Source: Coenobita brevimanus
Lineage: Eukaryota > Arthropoda > Malacostraca > Decapoda > Coenobitidae
Reading direction: 5' to 3'
Assembly: GCA_032717465.1 (NCBI GenBank)
Contig: CM064683.1
Coordinates: forward strand, 38,085,542-38,149,541
Length of the DNA stretch: 64,000 nt
Below, in pieces: positions 32,028 to 42,574 of this stretch. Below the pieces are notes generated by a model. The model had not been told where the DNA came from. It did not search any database and saw only the letters and a list, made by a program, of their open reading frames with translations. The position numbers were made by a program, and so were the translations under genes. Every line of letters begins with the position of its first letter. The stretch's first letter is position 1.

Positions 32028-32720
32028 CGGGCATTGTCATTCCCGGGGACAACCCCCCCCCCCTTGAAGGGTGTCCATTGGGGGTTCGACCCAGCTTGAA
32101 ATGTGGCCAGGGTAAACGTTCATCATTATGCAATATTTCGTTTTCCAAAGTCTGAAACCACGACTGCATAAGGGATTTGGCCAGGACCTCCTGCCGTCGG
32201 GGATGGCATTTAGGGATCTCATCCAGTTTATCTAAAATGCCCCAGTAAAAGACTACGAGCTTGCACAAGCAAAAAGAACGGCATTGTCCCTCTCGGGAGC
32301 TGCCTCCCCCTACCCGTGTGGGATAATTACTTGGGGTCCCACCCTGCCTAAAATGTGGCCAGGGTAAACACCTACCAATATACAGAATTTCACGTTCCTA
32401 GGTAAAAAACTACGACTGTGCGTAATGGCTTTGCCGGGACCACCAGGTGCTGGTCCCTTCCCCGTGAGGGTTTACCTTTGGTGATTCCATCCTTCCCAAA
32501 ACGTGGCCGGGGCAAACATCTACCAATATGCAAAATATCATGTTCTTCAGCTAAAATTTTTGGCCGAGCATAAGGACTTCAGCCAAGATCACCATCCGCC
32601 CTCTCTGTGTATGGGTGGGTGGGCGGGGGTCGAGGTCCCATCATGCTTATAACCTGACACGAGTGAAGGTTTACCATCTTTTAAAAATTCGTGTTCCGAT
32701 TTTTTTTTTTTTTTTTTTTT
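32028..32720. repeat. Diverged satellite, about 150-190-bp unit, at least four units
   Basis: Each unit carries GTGGCCAGGGTAAAC followed by CACCTACCAATATRCA-type sequence, then TTCATGTTCC, a CTACGACTG phrase and ATTTGGCCAGGACC. Units start near 32030, 32280, 32450 and 32600, with a partial unit at about 32200. Confidence 0.75.
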
Positions 32721-33155
32721 TAAGGTTCCTAGCGGTTTGCCAGAAATCAGGTCTGGGGGAGGTCTCTCAATGTGCAGAATCTCGTCTTCCTAACACTCCT
32801 TCCATGACACCCGATCCGCATTCTTCAAGGAAGTAGGTTACAATTACTCGGTGAGAAAGTGGGGGAGTGACAAAGGGGGAAGCACTATATTTCGCCGACC
32901 CTATGAGTGCGGAAAAAAAAAAAAAATCGTAATTCGTCACCTAAACAAATTTGAACGTAAAACAGTGTTTTCTATTTTAATTTTTACCCAAGATTTTGAA
33001 CACAAAGATTTAGGCTATTTGATTGACTCCAGTATCCCATAGGCTTTAGCTGGAACTTTTTAATTATTAAGATCCAGAAATTTAGTCATGGCAACAAAAA
33101 AGATCAACATACAAATTCTATTACGTCTTGTAGTTCATTTATTTTAACGAGGGGG
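32721..33155. other. Unassigned sequence
   Basis: A poly(A) tract at about 32913-32926; no gene recognised. Confidence 0.4.
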
Positions 33156-33159
33156 AAAT

Positions 33160-33340
33160 TTTCGTTCCAATTTACTGTACTTCCCGCTCAGTGGCAGAAT
33201 TATACTTCATCTCAGCATCCTCTCCATGACACTTCTTCGTTACTAGCACCGTATTCTAGTGTTGATCTCCGGGTACATCTTAACTTACAAGAAAGCGAGG
33301 TGGCAATTTTACCCCAAGTTAAAATGAATAGAGCATAACA
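33160..33340 (+). mobile_element. MITE-A copy
   Basis: CATGACACTTCTTCGTTACTAG core and end CCCCAAGTTAAAATGAATAG then GAGCATAAC. The 5' terminus is decayed. Confidence 0.55.
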
Positions 33341-33654
33341 GCAACGCTCATTCTGAGTTCATTCTCTTTCCCTGAAACTGAATTAATCCCTGATGCTCCG
33401 AACAGGTTTACTTGGTTTGTCTTTCTCCGACTAAACTCCCCAACCCCTTTCTAGCTCACATGTAGTCAGACTTGAGGATTAATATGACTAGCAATAACGC
33501 CCGTTCCTAACTCAGCAAATGCTCAGTGAATTTCATTTTAGGCCTAACGATAGTACTCGAGGTAAGAATAGTCCAGTTCAGTTCAATCAGATGGAATGAA
33601 CCGAAAACAGTACCAATGGTGCGCGGTAAAAAAAAAATCGTAGGCTGTTCATTC

Positions 33655-33852
33655 ATTTTAAATGAGATGATTTTCGTCCATTAGAAGCATATTTCCCGTA
33701 GCTCAAAGGGAGAAAAAGACAATACCGCGGTTCGTTATCCTTCCATTGAACTACTTCGTGATGAGTAGTATATTGTAGTGTTAATCTCTTGCTATAGCTC
33801 AGTAGTCAAGATTGAGAGAGCAATTTTGTTTAGTTGAAGTGAATAAAGCACA
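33655..33852 (+). mobile_element. MITE-A copy, diverged
   Basis: AACTACTTCGTGATGAGTAG core, TATTGTAGTGTTAATCTC middle and TTAGTTGAAGTGAATAAAGC end align to the family with many changes. Confidence 0.5.
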
Positions 33853-34049
33853 GCTGGCAACTCTACATTAGCCACACCTCGTTGTTGTTGCTGCTGCTGC
33901 ACTGCGAAATTCGAATCACGCGGCACGTTTGTAGTCAGCAAACCCTGCACTCTCGAGGGGGTTAGTTGTGGCTGCTCTCGGGGAAGTGATGCATATTTTT
34001 GATGGTGGTTATGATGGATATATATGCCCTGCTGGTAAATTTTTACTTT

Positions 34050-34312
34050 AGTCCCACCCCGCCATATTTTCTCAAGAGTTTCAGAATGCAATGTTTTATA
34101 GTGTTTCTCATGTGAATCTGGTAGCCATTTCTGTCGCAAATCACTCGTTTTGCGTAACCCCCCCACCCCCACCCACTGTACCAAGGTTATTGGGGGAATA
34201 CGACGAAAACGAGTAATTTTCACTGAAAATGACCACCAGAATCACATGAATAACACTAAAACATTGCATTCTGAAACTCCTGAGAAAGAATAATGGGGGA
34301 CCTGTGGGAAAG
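34050..34312. repeat. Fold-back: two inverted arms of about 110-120 bp
   Basis: The left arm contains TTTCAGAATGCAATGTTTTA, CATGTGAATCTGGTAGCCAT and ACTCGTTTTGCGTA; the right arm carries the reverse complement of each in mirrored order (34190-34312). A C-rich spacer (34158-34176) lies between. A further decayed copy of the right arm follows at about 34350-34430. Confidence 0.75.
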
Positions 34313-34442
34313 CGTGGTTTTGGGTGGGGGAAACACGGAAAATCGAATGATTTCCGACTGGAACTGGTATCCAAATCAAGCGAAAAACACTAAAATCCTT
34401 CGGAAAAATATAATTTTCAGCTCCTTGAGTTCGTGTTTCCTA

Positions 34443-34520
34443 ACTGGGGGGCTTTGCCCCCCAGACCCCCCAGCCCTGGCCGTGTTTCATGACTGGGGGG
34501 CTTCGCCCCCCAGACCCCCC
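34443..34520. repeat. Two GC-rich palindromic units
   Basis: ACTGGGGGGCTTTGCCCCCC followed by AGACCCCCC occurs at 34443-34471 and, with one change in the loop (CTTCGCC), at 34492-34520. Each unit can form a GGGGGG/CCCCCC hairpin with a CTTTG or CTTCG loop. They are 49 bases apart. Confidence 0.9.
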
Positions 34521-34526
34521 ATTACA

Positions 34527-34556
34527 TTAACCTAACCTAACCTAACCTAACCTATC
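34527..34556. repeat. Interstitial (CCTAA)n, arthropod telomere motif
   Basis: About five CCTAA units (TTAGG on the other strand), the last one changed to CCTATCC. They lie directly after the second GC palindrome. Confidence 0.85.
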
Positions 34557-34584
34557 CTAGGAGAATGCTTACCTAGAGATCAGA

Positions 34585-34883
34585 AACGGTGAATTTGCAC
34601 TGCATCTTCCCCTTACTCTTCCTACTTTTTTTTTTTTTTTTTTCCACCGGCCACAGTACCACTGATGTCTGTCTTCCCGATATTTGCAGGGCAAATCACA
34701 CTCTTTACACTGCACTGCACTTGGCAAAACCCCGTGTTTTCTTAGTAGTTCAATAGATGTTTCGTTATTACTGTGATAGTCCTTGATAATCTGCCAGTAG
34801 TCCGTCTTACACCCGATACAAGCTTTGAAATCATTAACACGTTCTTCAACACCGGAGGCCATGACTGTGACCAGCGTTGCCAC
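34585..34883 (-). pseudogene. Zinc-ribbon transposase-like N-terminal fragment
   Basis: A minus-strand open frame starts MASGVEERVNDF (an alternative in-frame ATG lies seven codons further upstream) and reads IELLRKHGVLPSAVQCKECD and CKYREDRHQWYCGR before it runs into a poly(Lys) from an A tract. A leading-helix phrase LRKHGVL, then CxxC, then a basic HQWYCGR resembles the N-terminal zinc-binding part of IS1016/Merlin (ISXO2-like) transposases. No catalytic domain follows. It could instead be the first exon of a host gene. Confidence 0.35.
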
Positions 34884-35321
34884 TCATGATCAGTGTATTT
34901 TTCAAGATGTTCAGGTAAAAACTTTTAAGATTGGGTAAAAAATTTCAAGGTACTATACATTAATAAAAATAATAAAAGTATACATTAACTGAATCTCCGT
35001 TGCCATACAGTATTGGCATATGAATTTCCTGACTGTTGATTTTAATTATTTTTCCCGGGAAATTTTGAATTTCTAAAAGTGTTATCTGACAAATTACTGC
35101 TCGAGTTACTTCATTATATAGATCTCTGTTCTGAGAGGTACGTACTTTATCAACAGAAGAGCAAGGTGAATGTGGCTAATGACTGAATAAGCAAAATCTT
35201 CATTATTTATTCATGATACCAAACAGGCAACAAACTCAATATAATTAATATTCTGTTCAGAGGTACAAAAATAAAAATACATGTTAAAGATGTAAATGAA
35301 ACAAAAAACTATTTTGAGTTT

Positions 35322-35445
35322 AACCCCTTCAGTACACGAGCTTTTCCTTAGTTGAATAAAATAAGCTTGTGTTCTGCCCTCCAAAAAAATAAATAACTCT
35401 ATGGGGCACGGTGGGACATGTAACAGTAGCAATACGCATTTAAGT
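35322..35445 (+). mobile_element. MITE-B copy, 5' part
   Basis: TTTAACCCCTTCAGTACACG and TTGAATAAAATAAGCTTGTG match the start and interior of the family. The other end is not clear. Confidence 0.4.
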
Positions 35446-35740
35446 TAACACAAAATCATCAAAGTAATTAATTCTGTACAATCATATGACTGATTTTTTC
35501 TGCCTAATTTAGGTAATAATATCGCATGTGCGAAAATAATAAAAGAAGTTAATAAGATTTGAAAATTTTTGCACTTTTTTTCAAGATTCTGATATTTTTT
35601 ACATTTATTTTTCAAGCTTTCAAGGTAGGGGTCTATTTTTCAAAATCTTGAAAAAAATTTCAAGCAGTGGCAACGCTGATTAGTCTGTGACTGACTTTCA
35701 AATCTCGGGCGTACTTGCGTCACCCACAAATACTTCAAGC

Positions 35741-35820
35741 TGATTGGCTGGTTTTACTTACGACTGTTGTGATTGGCTGGTTTCAAAAGTCCCTCTTCCT
35801 TTGCGACGCCTGATTGGCTG
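35741..35820 (-). promoter_or_regulatory. Triple CCAAT-box (NF-Y type) cluster
   Basis: TGATTGGCTG occurs three times, at 35741, 35770 and 35811 (reverse complement CAGCCAATCA), each followed by GTTT or TTTT. The spacing is 29 and 41 bases. This is the core of NF-Y sites in promoters. The nearest downstream minus-strand frame is the transposase-like fragment, about 860 bases away. Confidence 0.45.
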
Positions 35821-36404
35821 TTTTTAAAACTCACATTTACGAAATTACCAGCCGAGTACACTCGAGTCCAGCCGACTTAGACCGAGTGAACGTGCCCGCA
35901 CCAACAAATATGTTTACTCCACCATGTTGGCTCCTGGATCCTTCAAATAATTAAGAAAAATAGCATATATCTCGGAAAGTATTTATTTACGACGGATGTT
36001 TACTGAGAAGAAAATGATGTACTCAATACACCCGACATATAGAGATAAGTCACATTTTCCAGCGACCGGGTGGGATTAAAGTAAAATAATACCCATAATA
36101 CCGCCCTGCTTCCCCTTCATGCTGAGGTAAGCCCTTATTACTATGCTTTTTATTAGTTGTGGTGGCCTGAAAAATGCATGTAATTGCGTTCATAGTTGTG
36201 AAAATGTTTTCTAATGGTTCTTTGTTTAGGCTTCTCGCTCGTGATGGAAGTCGTTGGGCTTTTGATATGAATTTCAAATTACAAGTGATCACGATTTACT
36301 ACATTATTATTATTATTACTACTACTACTACTTACACATTGAATACTAGGATTTCTCACAGCAGAACATAATCATTTGGTATTACCCGGCAAGCTTTTGG
36401 GTTG

Positions 36405-36600
36405 GGATTCTCGTCAGTTAAGCTCCCTAAGATCTCTTCCTTAGCTATTTAATTTTGTATATGGCTGGCTAATATCTTTTTGTGAGTTGTTTATGCAGAA
36501 TATGGCGATATTGGAAGGGTTTTTGATTTATGTATAGGAGGACAGTAAGGTGTAATAAATGCACGAAAAGGTGTTAGGGAGCTTTACATTTGCTGAGTGC
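36405..36600. mobile_element. MITE-C copy 2
   Basis: The left end CTCGTCAGTTAAGCTCCCTA and the right end GGTGTTAGGGAGCTT are inverted counterparts. The interior GTTTATGCAGAATATGGCGA is the reverse complement of the interior of the 2255-2475 copy with few mismatches. Confidence 0.55.
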
Positions 36601-36667
36601 TGTAGATCTTATACTGTGTTTTCCCGTTAAAATTTCTGGCCCATACCGGTGCAGTTTACAGTCAGGA

Positions 36668-36669
36668 TG

Positions 36670-36705
<36 letters not shown>
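36668..36705. repeat. (ATT)n microsatellite
   Basis: About 12 TTA units; a second AATAAT cluster lies at 36990-37040. Confidence 0.95.
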
Positions 36706-36706
<1 letters not shown>

Positions 36707-37126
36707 AATCTGCCTGTCTACCCCGCTGTCACGAAATTTAAATCAATGAGCAAAAGTTCGCTACATTCTTCTGCCAACATAATAGTGTCCTGCCTTCCAT
36801 GTGTCTCATCCCACCACAAGCGACGGAAAGTATGCTTCCTTCTCGTACACTTGTGCTGTGTTCCTCGTATTAACACCTTCCACTGCAACACCAGAGAAGT
36901 GTTGGCGAGGTTGGCTCATGACGGTGCAGTTTTGTAAGCCTGTTTCAGTTTGTGGGTGCTTTTAACCAGTCAGTAATAATAAAGATAAAAAATAATAATA
37001 AAATAATAATAATAATAATAATAATAAAATAATAATAAAATCTTTGGGAACTTTATCCTTGCCATCTGGCGACTTGATTCAGTTGATTTTTTTGTTTTTG
37101 TTTACTGGAGTGGCTTCATGTTTTTC

Positions 37127-37225
37127 TTAAACCCTGTAATACGAGAAACTTCTGATATGCTCAACAAAATCCTCAGGCAACAGTAGGAATAAGCTAAATG
37201 GCGTGATTTGGACTGAAGGGGTTAA
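37127..37225. mobile_element. MITE-B copy, short, with both TTAA ends
   Basis: It opens TTAAACCCTGTAATACGAG and closes GGACTGAAGGGGTTAA. The termini are inverted and each is bounded by TTAA. It is 99 bases long in total. Confidence 0.5.
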
Positions 37226-37529
37226 GATTGCAAAATAATTCTTGTAATATTCAAAAGCGGTTATACTTGTTGAGAAGCATCATAGTAAAACGAATAAATG
37301 AACAGTCGTAATTTGTCGCCAACAAATGTTGGACATTTTATAATTGGTAAGAATGACTACAGGAGAAAAGGTTACCGTATATTTTAAAATGTAATTAAGG
37401 TGAAGGTACGAGTGAGATAAGACCTGAAATATCCAGAAGCTAAAGTATGATAAAAACCACTTAAAAATGAACAATAAATGAAGAGGAGCAAGAATAAAAA
37501 AAAAAACATCCGTTGGAGGGACACAAGAG

Positions 37530-37880
37530 GGAGAGCAGTGGTAGTGAGTTGAGAGGAGCATGTGGAGTTACACTGAGAGACTGACTGACAAATGAGGAAG
37601 TGAAGGAGCGTTGTGATGTAGATGTGATAGAAAGTGTTAGGAGAAATACATTGGGGTGGTTTGGCAATGTGGAGAGCGAGAGACTAACTGGGAGAGTATG
37701 TGAATGAAGTGGAGGGGGAGAGGATAAGGAGGCCGAAGATGAGATGGAGGAATGGAGTGGTGAGGTATATGAGAGAGGGTGCGTGTGAGCTGGGGGGAGG
37801 GCAGCGAAATGGCTAGGGACAGGGCGACATGGAGGCGCTTTGTTTGTGGTCACACGTTACGGATTTTTTTTTTTTTTTTG
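37530..37880 (+). mobile_element. LINE-T 3' fragment, plus orientation
   Basis: ACTGACAAATGAGGAAGTGA, GAGAAATACATTGGGGTGG and a tail GGAGGCGCTTTGTTTGTGG correspond to the antisense copy at 17865-18420. Stops and a frameshift interrupt the C-terminal reverse-transcriptase region. The TAGA tail is replaced by a T run. Confidence 0.7.
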
Positions 37881-38035
37881 TCCGACTCCGGGCAAAGGCT
37901 TCAAGACCTATCCCAAGGCTCAGTAGTCCTCGTACACACCTCCACATGTCACCACTAACACCCACCGTCCGTATTGAATACATGCTAGGGCTGTCTCATA
38001 CAGGACTGGTGGACCGGTATTAGCGGGGGTGTTTT

Positions 38036-38178
38036 GACATGTCGGCAGGTCTCCTGGTAGATCAGTAAAGTCTGCTTTTAGTCAAATTTAAATCCTTAAA
38101 CTGTTCCCTGCCCCGGCTGTCGGGATTCGATCCTGGGCAACAGAAAGTAGATAGCATTTTTTTTTTTTTTTTAATCAT
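38036..38178 (+). mobile_element. tRNA-derived SINE-like element
   Basis: CTGGTAGATCAG resembles a Pol III A box and GGATTCGATCC (within 38122-38136) is a near-perfect B box, but the boxes are about 65 bases apart, too far for a simple tRNA gene without an intron. A T-rich run follows at 38157-38172. Confidence 0.5.
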
Positions 38179-38263
38179 TTTATTCTTGTTAGCTTCATAT
38201 GATATTACTCAGCTTCGGGGAGACTTCTCAAAATACCGGTAGAGTGATCAAATATAGCATTCA

Positions 38264-38671
38264 CTAACCCGTTCAGCACGAGATATTTCCTGAGGGTGGA
38301 GTTACACTTGCATGAACGTGGCCAAGCATCTGAGAACTTAGTAGTGGGCATGCACAGTCGTTATGGCGAGTATAATCACACCTAAACAAGATGGTATGAA
38401 TGTTCAAATGTGTGTCGGAGCATCATCTTTTACTTCGAGTCCAGGATGTCAAAAAGTACAGAACATGCAACTGCCTTCACTTCCCTTGACATGCTGGTGC
38501 GTATGGATATTGAAGCCTTCATCTACTACAGAGGTGGAATTCCAGAACGTATGCGCGGACGTTGATCAATGCATGTTCGGCTGTGTTTACTTCCGTTCGC
38601 CCAGCGTAAATCCACCTGGAGCGTCTGAAATAGTAAAATTAAGACGAAATATACTTAGTTCAAGGGATTAA
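38264..38671. mobile_element. Long MITE-B-like element
   Basis: The left end CTAACCCGTTCAGCACGAG with GATATTTCC after it mirrors the right end (reverse complement of AATATACTTAGTTCAAGGG then ATTAA). About 408 bp with no coding potential. Confidence 0.4.
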
Positions 38672-38779
38672 GATGAAATTATCATGTAGTCAAAAACTAC
38701 TCTAAAACATATTTACTTAAGTGTAGCAACAACACGCACTTACAGTAACACATTCCCTGCCACTATGGTATGAACCTCT

Positions 38780-38926
38780 CGATGCTTCAGAGTCGAGCCA
38801 GCCAGCCACGTCAGTCACCCACCAACATCGAGGGAGGAGGCTGCAACGGCGGAGAGGAAAGTGAGCAACTGTTCGGTCGGCGACGGGATGAATATAAATA
38901 GCTACTCCATCTTGTGGTAAGTCCTA
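38780..38926 (+). promoter_or_regulatory. Candidate promoter / first exon with strong splice donor
   Basis: A CpG-richer patch (AACGGCGGAGAGG, GTCGGCGACGGG) is followed by a TATAAATAG and a consensus donor GTAAGT at 38917-38922. The donor lies about 25 bases downstream of the TATA-like motif, too close for that motif to drive a normal first exon, so the motif may be incidental. No downstream exon was found. Confidence 0.2.
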
Positions 38927-39389
38927 TAACTACTATTTCTCTCAGGTCTGTTTAGTGTTAAACAAAAAAGAAAAAACATGTATCCGTAATAGAAGAGTTG
39001 AGAGATTTCGCGTGGCAGCATAGGCTTCTCGGTTGATCAAAATCGTTTCAGCCATTATGGATCCGGTTATTTTAGGGGTGCACTGCAGTTACTCAAGCTT
39101 CTTGGCATAGTTACGAGATTTCACCCTAGTCAGTCATAGGCTAAGTAGCTGTCTGACAACTCCGTATCACCACGACCTTTGTGAACTACAGCCGCTTCCC
39201 CATTCCTGCTGTTATTCTCTGGATTGTGAGGGTATCTCAGGTACGATTGGGACTTACTTTGATTGGGGCTGAAGTGTTTGGGGTGTAGATTAAGTGGGGG
39301 CAGAGTGGGTTAATGCCAAAAGTGGGTTGTAATTCACTGATTTCGAGGAAGGAGCATATAAAAAACTGATAGGTATATAAAAATCGAAC

Positions 39390-39390
<1 letters not shown>

Positions 39391-39447
<57 letters not shown>
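39391..39447. repeat. (AC)n microsatellite
   Basis: Uninterrupted AC run of 57 bases. Confidence 0.98.
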
Positions 39448-39449
<2 letters not shown>

Positions 39450-39719
39450 GATAATATAGATTATCTCCGAGTATGGGCACAAACGAGAGTACGGTCATAG
39501 ATTAGTTAGCTTAAAGTTCTTGAATACTCCAACGTTTTCTGAAGCGAGCTGAGGTTTGGTCGCGATTATTACCCCCTCCCTGCCCCCATTTACTGGTAGA
39601 ACTTTTTCACGAGCAGAATCGTCTTGTTTGCTTGAATGCGGGCTTAATGAAGGACCCTGGGAGCTCTTATTGCGTTGTCTACAGTGATGAAGGATTTGGA
39701 CGTGTAGTTTCTCCGAGCG

Positions 39720-39835
39720 TTTTTTTTTTTTTTTTTTTTTAAATGGTACCTGCCCAGTGTATATTAGTGGCTGTAGGGTTAGGATAATAATAATAATAAT
39801 AATAATATTGATAATAATAATAATAATAATAGTGT
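39720..39835. repeat. Poly(T) and AAT arrays
   Basis: A T run at 39720-39740 and an imperfect (AAT)n at 39786-39831. Confidence 0.9.
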
Positions 39836-39957
39836 ATCAGATCAGGTGCTGGTCGGATTAATGGTGGTGGTGGTGATTTAGGCTAATTTATGGAAGTGCG
39901 TATAATACAGGTAAATTAACAGGCAACAATACAGGTAAATTAACAGGCAACAATCAT

Positions 39958-41075
39958 ACCTCCACACCACACCCACACCTACACCACCACACTACACGTA
40001 CACACCACACCTACTCCTGATTCCAGGCCTTTGGTTCCTTCTTTCTTGCATAAAAACACCCACACCACATCCAGACATCCACACCTACACAGCCACACCG
40101 ACACCACACCTACACAGCCACACCACACCACACCTACACAGCCACACCACACCACACCTACACAGCCACACCACACCACACCTACACAGCCACACCACAC
40201 CACACCTACACAGCCACACCACACCTACACAGCCACACCACACCTACACAGCCACACCACACCTACACACCCACACCACACCTACGCATCCACACCACAC
40301 CTACGCATCCACACCACACCTACACACCCACACCACACCTACATCCACACCACACCTACACACCCACACCACAACCACACCTACACACCCACACCACAAC
40401 CACACCACAACCACACCTACACACCCACACCACAACCACACCTACACACCCACACCACAACCACACCTACACACCCACACCACAACCACAACCACACCTA
40501 CACCACACCCACAACCACACCTACACACCCACACCACACCCACAACCACACCTACACACCCACAACCACTCCTACACACCCACAAACACTCCTACACATC
40601 CACAACCACACCTACACACCCACACCACACCCACAACCACACCTACACACCCACACCACACTTACACACCCACACCACACTTACACACCCACACCACACT
40701 TACACACCCACAACCACACCTACACACCCACAACCACACTTACGCACCCACAACCACACTTACACACCCACAACCACACTTACACACCCACAACCACACC
40801 TACACACCCACACCACAACCACACCTACACACCCACACCACAACCACACCTACACACCCACACCACAACCACACCTACACACCCACACCACACCCACACA
40901 CCCACACCACACCCACACCACACCCACAACCACACCTACACACCCACACCCACAACCACACCTACACACCCACACCACACCCACAACCACACCTACACAC
41001 CCACACCACACTTACGCACCCACACCACACCTACATACCCACAACCACACCTACACACCCACACCTACATACTGT
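39958..41075. repeat. 1.1-kb CA-rich minisatellite
   Basis: Permutations of CCACACCACACC, TACACAGCC, TACACACCC and ACAACC. The plus strand is open for several hundred codons as Thr/His/Pro because the repeat has no stop triplet; this is not a gene. Confidence 0.95.
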
Positions 41076-41189
41076 ACAGCGTGTTAAAATGTATGAAGGT
41101 ATATGGCATCGGGTACTTACATTTATTTTATCCACTTCTGTCTGCTTCAGTTTCTGTCTGTCCGTCTCGTTTCGCTTTGTTTCGTGTAT

Positions 41190-41445
41190 AAAGGCTCCAA
41201 TAATGCTTTCATACGTCGGCCTTGGTCACCTAATGGCGGCTGTCCATGCTGCTTGATCTCTGGCAGCCTCTATACAGTCCCATATCCCTGAGGTCACACA
41301 CTATGCCCTCGTCCGTGGTCATTTTCGGTCTGCCTGCCTCTTGCAACTCAGCCCCAGGGTGTTTATACTTGTCACGTCATCCCCAGTCCTCTCCACATGC
41401 CCAAACCATCTCAGCCTACCTCTCCTCATCACAGAACTGTATCTC
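41190..41445 (-). mobile_element. LINE-A 3' fragment
   Basis: The minus-strand 3' end TTGGTCACCTAATGGCGG, TGATCTCTGGCAGCC and TCCACATGCCCAAACC corresponds to the terminal 250 bases of LINE-A. Confidence 0.7.
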
Positions 41446-41510
41446 TGTGTATTATTTATCTCCTCTCCCAGTGTATATGTCTGTTTGTCTATTTTCAGTT
41501 TGTCTGGCTA

Positions 41511-41745
41511 GGGAAGGGTAGGAAGGATAGAAGGTAGGGAAAGGTAGGAGGGAGGGTAGGGGGAGAGAAAAGAGGGGGAGGTGGAGGAAGATGGAGGGAA
41601 GGGAACAGAAGGGTATGAGGGAGGGAGGGAGGAAAGTGAAGGAAGAGTAAAGGAAAGGAATGATAGGGAGGGAGGGAATTGAAGGAAAGGTAGGGAGTGA
41701 TAGGGAGGGAGGGAAGGGAAGGTCACAAAGGGAGGGAATGTAGTT
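41511..41745. repeat. Polypurine tract
   Basis: GGGA, GGAAGG and GGTAGG units with very few pyrimidines on the plus strand over about 235 bases. Potential for triplex or G-rich structures. Confidence 0.85.
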
Positions 41746-41789
41746 GATAATGTCACGAACAACTCTCACATGGTCAGGGCAACTCCAGT

Positions 41790-41905
41790 ACTTGATACCA
41801 GCTAAAGCCAGACGATTTTATTCAGCAGAGGGTACGTCATAGGAGCCTGAGAGTGTTGATACCGCCATTAACCCTCTCATGCTCGGTACAGCTTTGTTAT
41901 TGTAT
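41790..41905. mobile_element. MITE-B fragment (inverted)
   Basis: Contains ACTTGATACCAGCTAAAGCC, ATTTTATTCAGCAGAGGGTA and ATTAACCCTCTCATGCTCGG, phrases also seen near 52660 and in other MITE-B copies. Confidence 0.4.
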
Positions 41906-42339
41906 TCCCCCAAACGCCAGAGGATTTTGTTTGAGTAGTTCGTGGTAATATTGACAGAGAGAGAGAGAGAGAGAGAGACGGGGTACACTGAGGGTGGAAG
42001 GTACAGTTTCCGGTTTCCGGTTTGGTCAGGATCAGTCTAACTTGAACTGTGACTCAGGGAAGATTGGACCAAAGGGTAAGCATTATTTGCCCCTTTCCGT
42101 CTTCTTAATGTCTTATAAACTGCCATTAATAATTTTATGACCATTTTAACACTTGAAAACTAAGAAGAAAAAAAAGCCGAAAATAAGTTATTTTTTATCA
42201 CTTAGAGTGCTTTCATGCTGGTGTTTAATGACTTGTGTAATGCTTTTTAAAGCTTAGATGCATTAAATAGTGTGTCGGCAGAAACTAGTTTATCTGATAG
42301 CTTTTATTTTTATTTTTTCACTAATTTTGAATTGGGAAG

Positions 42340-42435
42340 CTGCCAGAGATCGAGCAGTATGGAAAGCCGCCATTAGGTGACCAAGGCCGATGCATTCAAG
42401 CATGTTGGAGCCTTCAAAAACGAAACGAAACACAC
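42340..42435 (+). mobile_element. LINE-A extreme 3' end
   Basis: CATTAGGTGACCAAGGCCGA and CATGTTGGAGCCTTCAAAAA match the terminal segment of LINE-A. Strongly 5'-truncated. Confidence 0.75.
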
Positions 42436-42574
42436 TCGTGGTCTTTTTAAACTTATTCAATTGACTAAAATAGTCTGTTTGGTATTAGCTGAAACTAGTA
42501 ACTGAGGAGAGCCATAAATCTAATCCATCCCTTTAATTACTTCAATATTATTGCCTTCTGTACAAACTTGCATT

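Noticed and set aside
38036..38140. Possible tRNA gene from a near-perfect B box
   Set aside because: The A-to-B box distance is too long and no cloverleaf arms pair; a tRNA-derived SINE fits better.
40031..41191. 386-codon plus-strand open frame
   Set aside because: It is read through a CA-rich minisatellite without stop triplets; composition is only Thr, His and Pro, and shifted repeats are open too.
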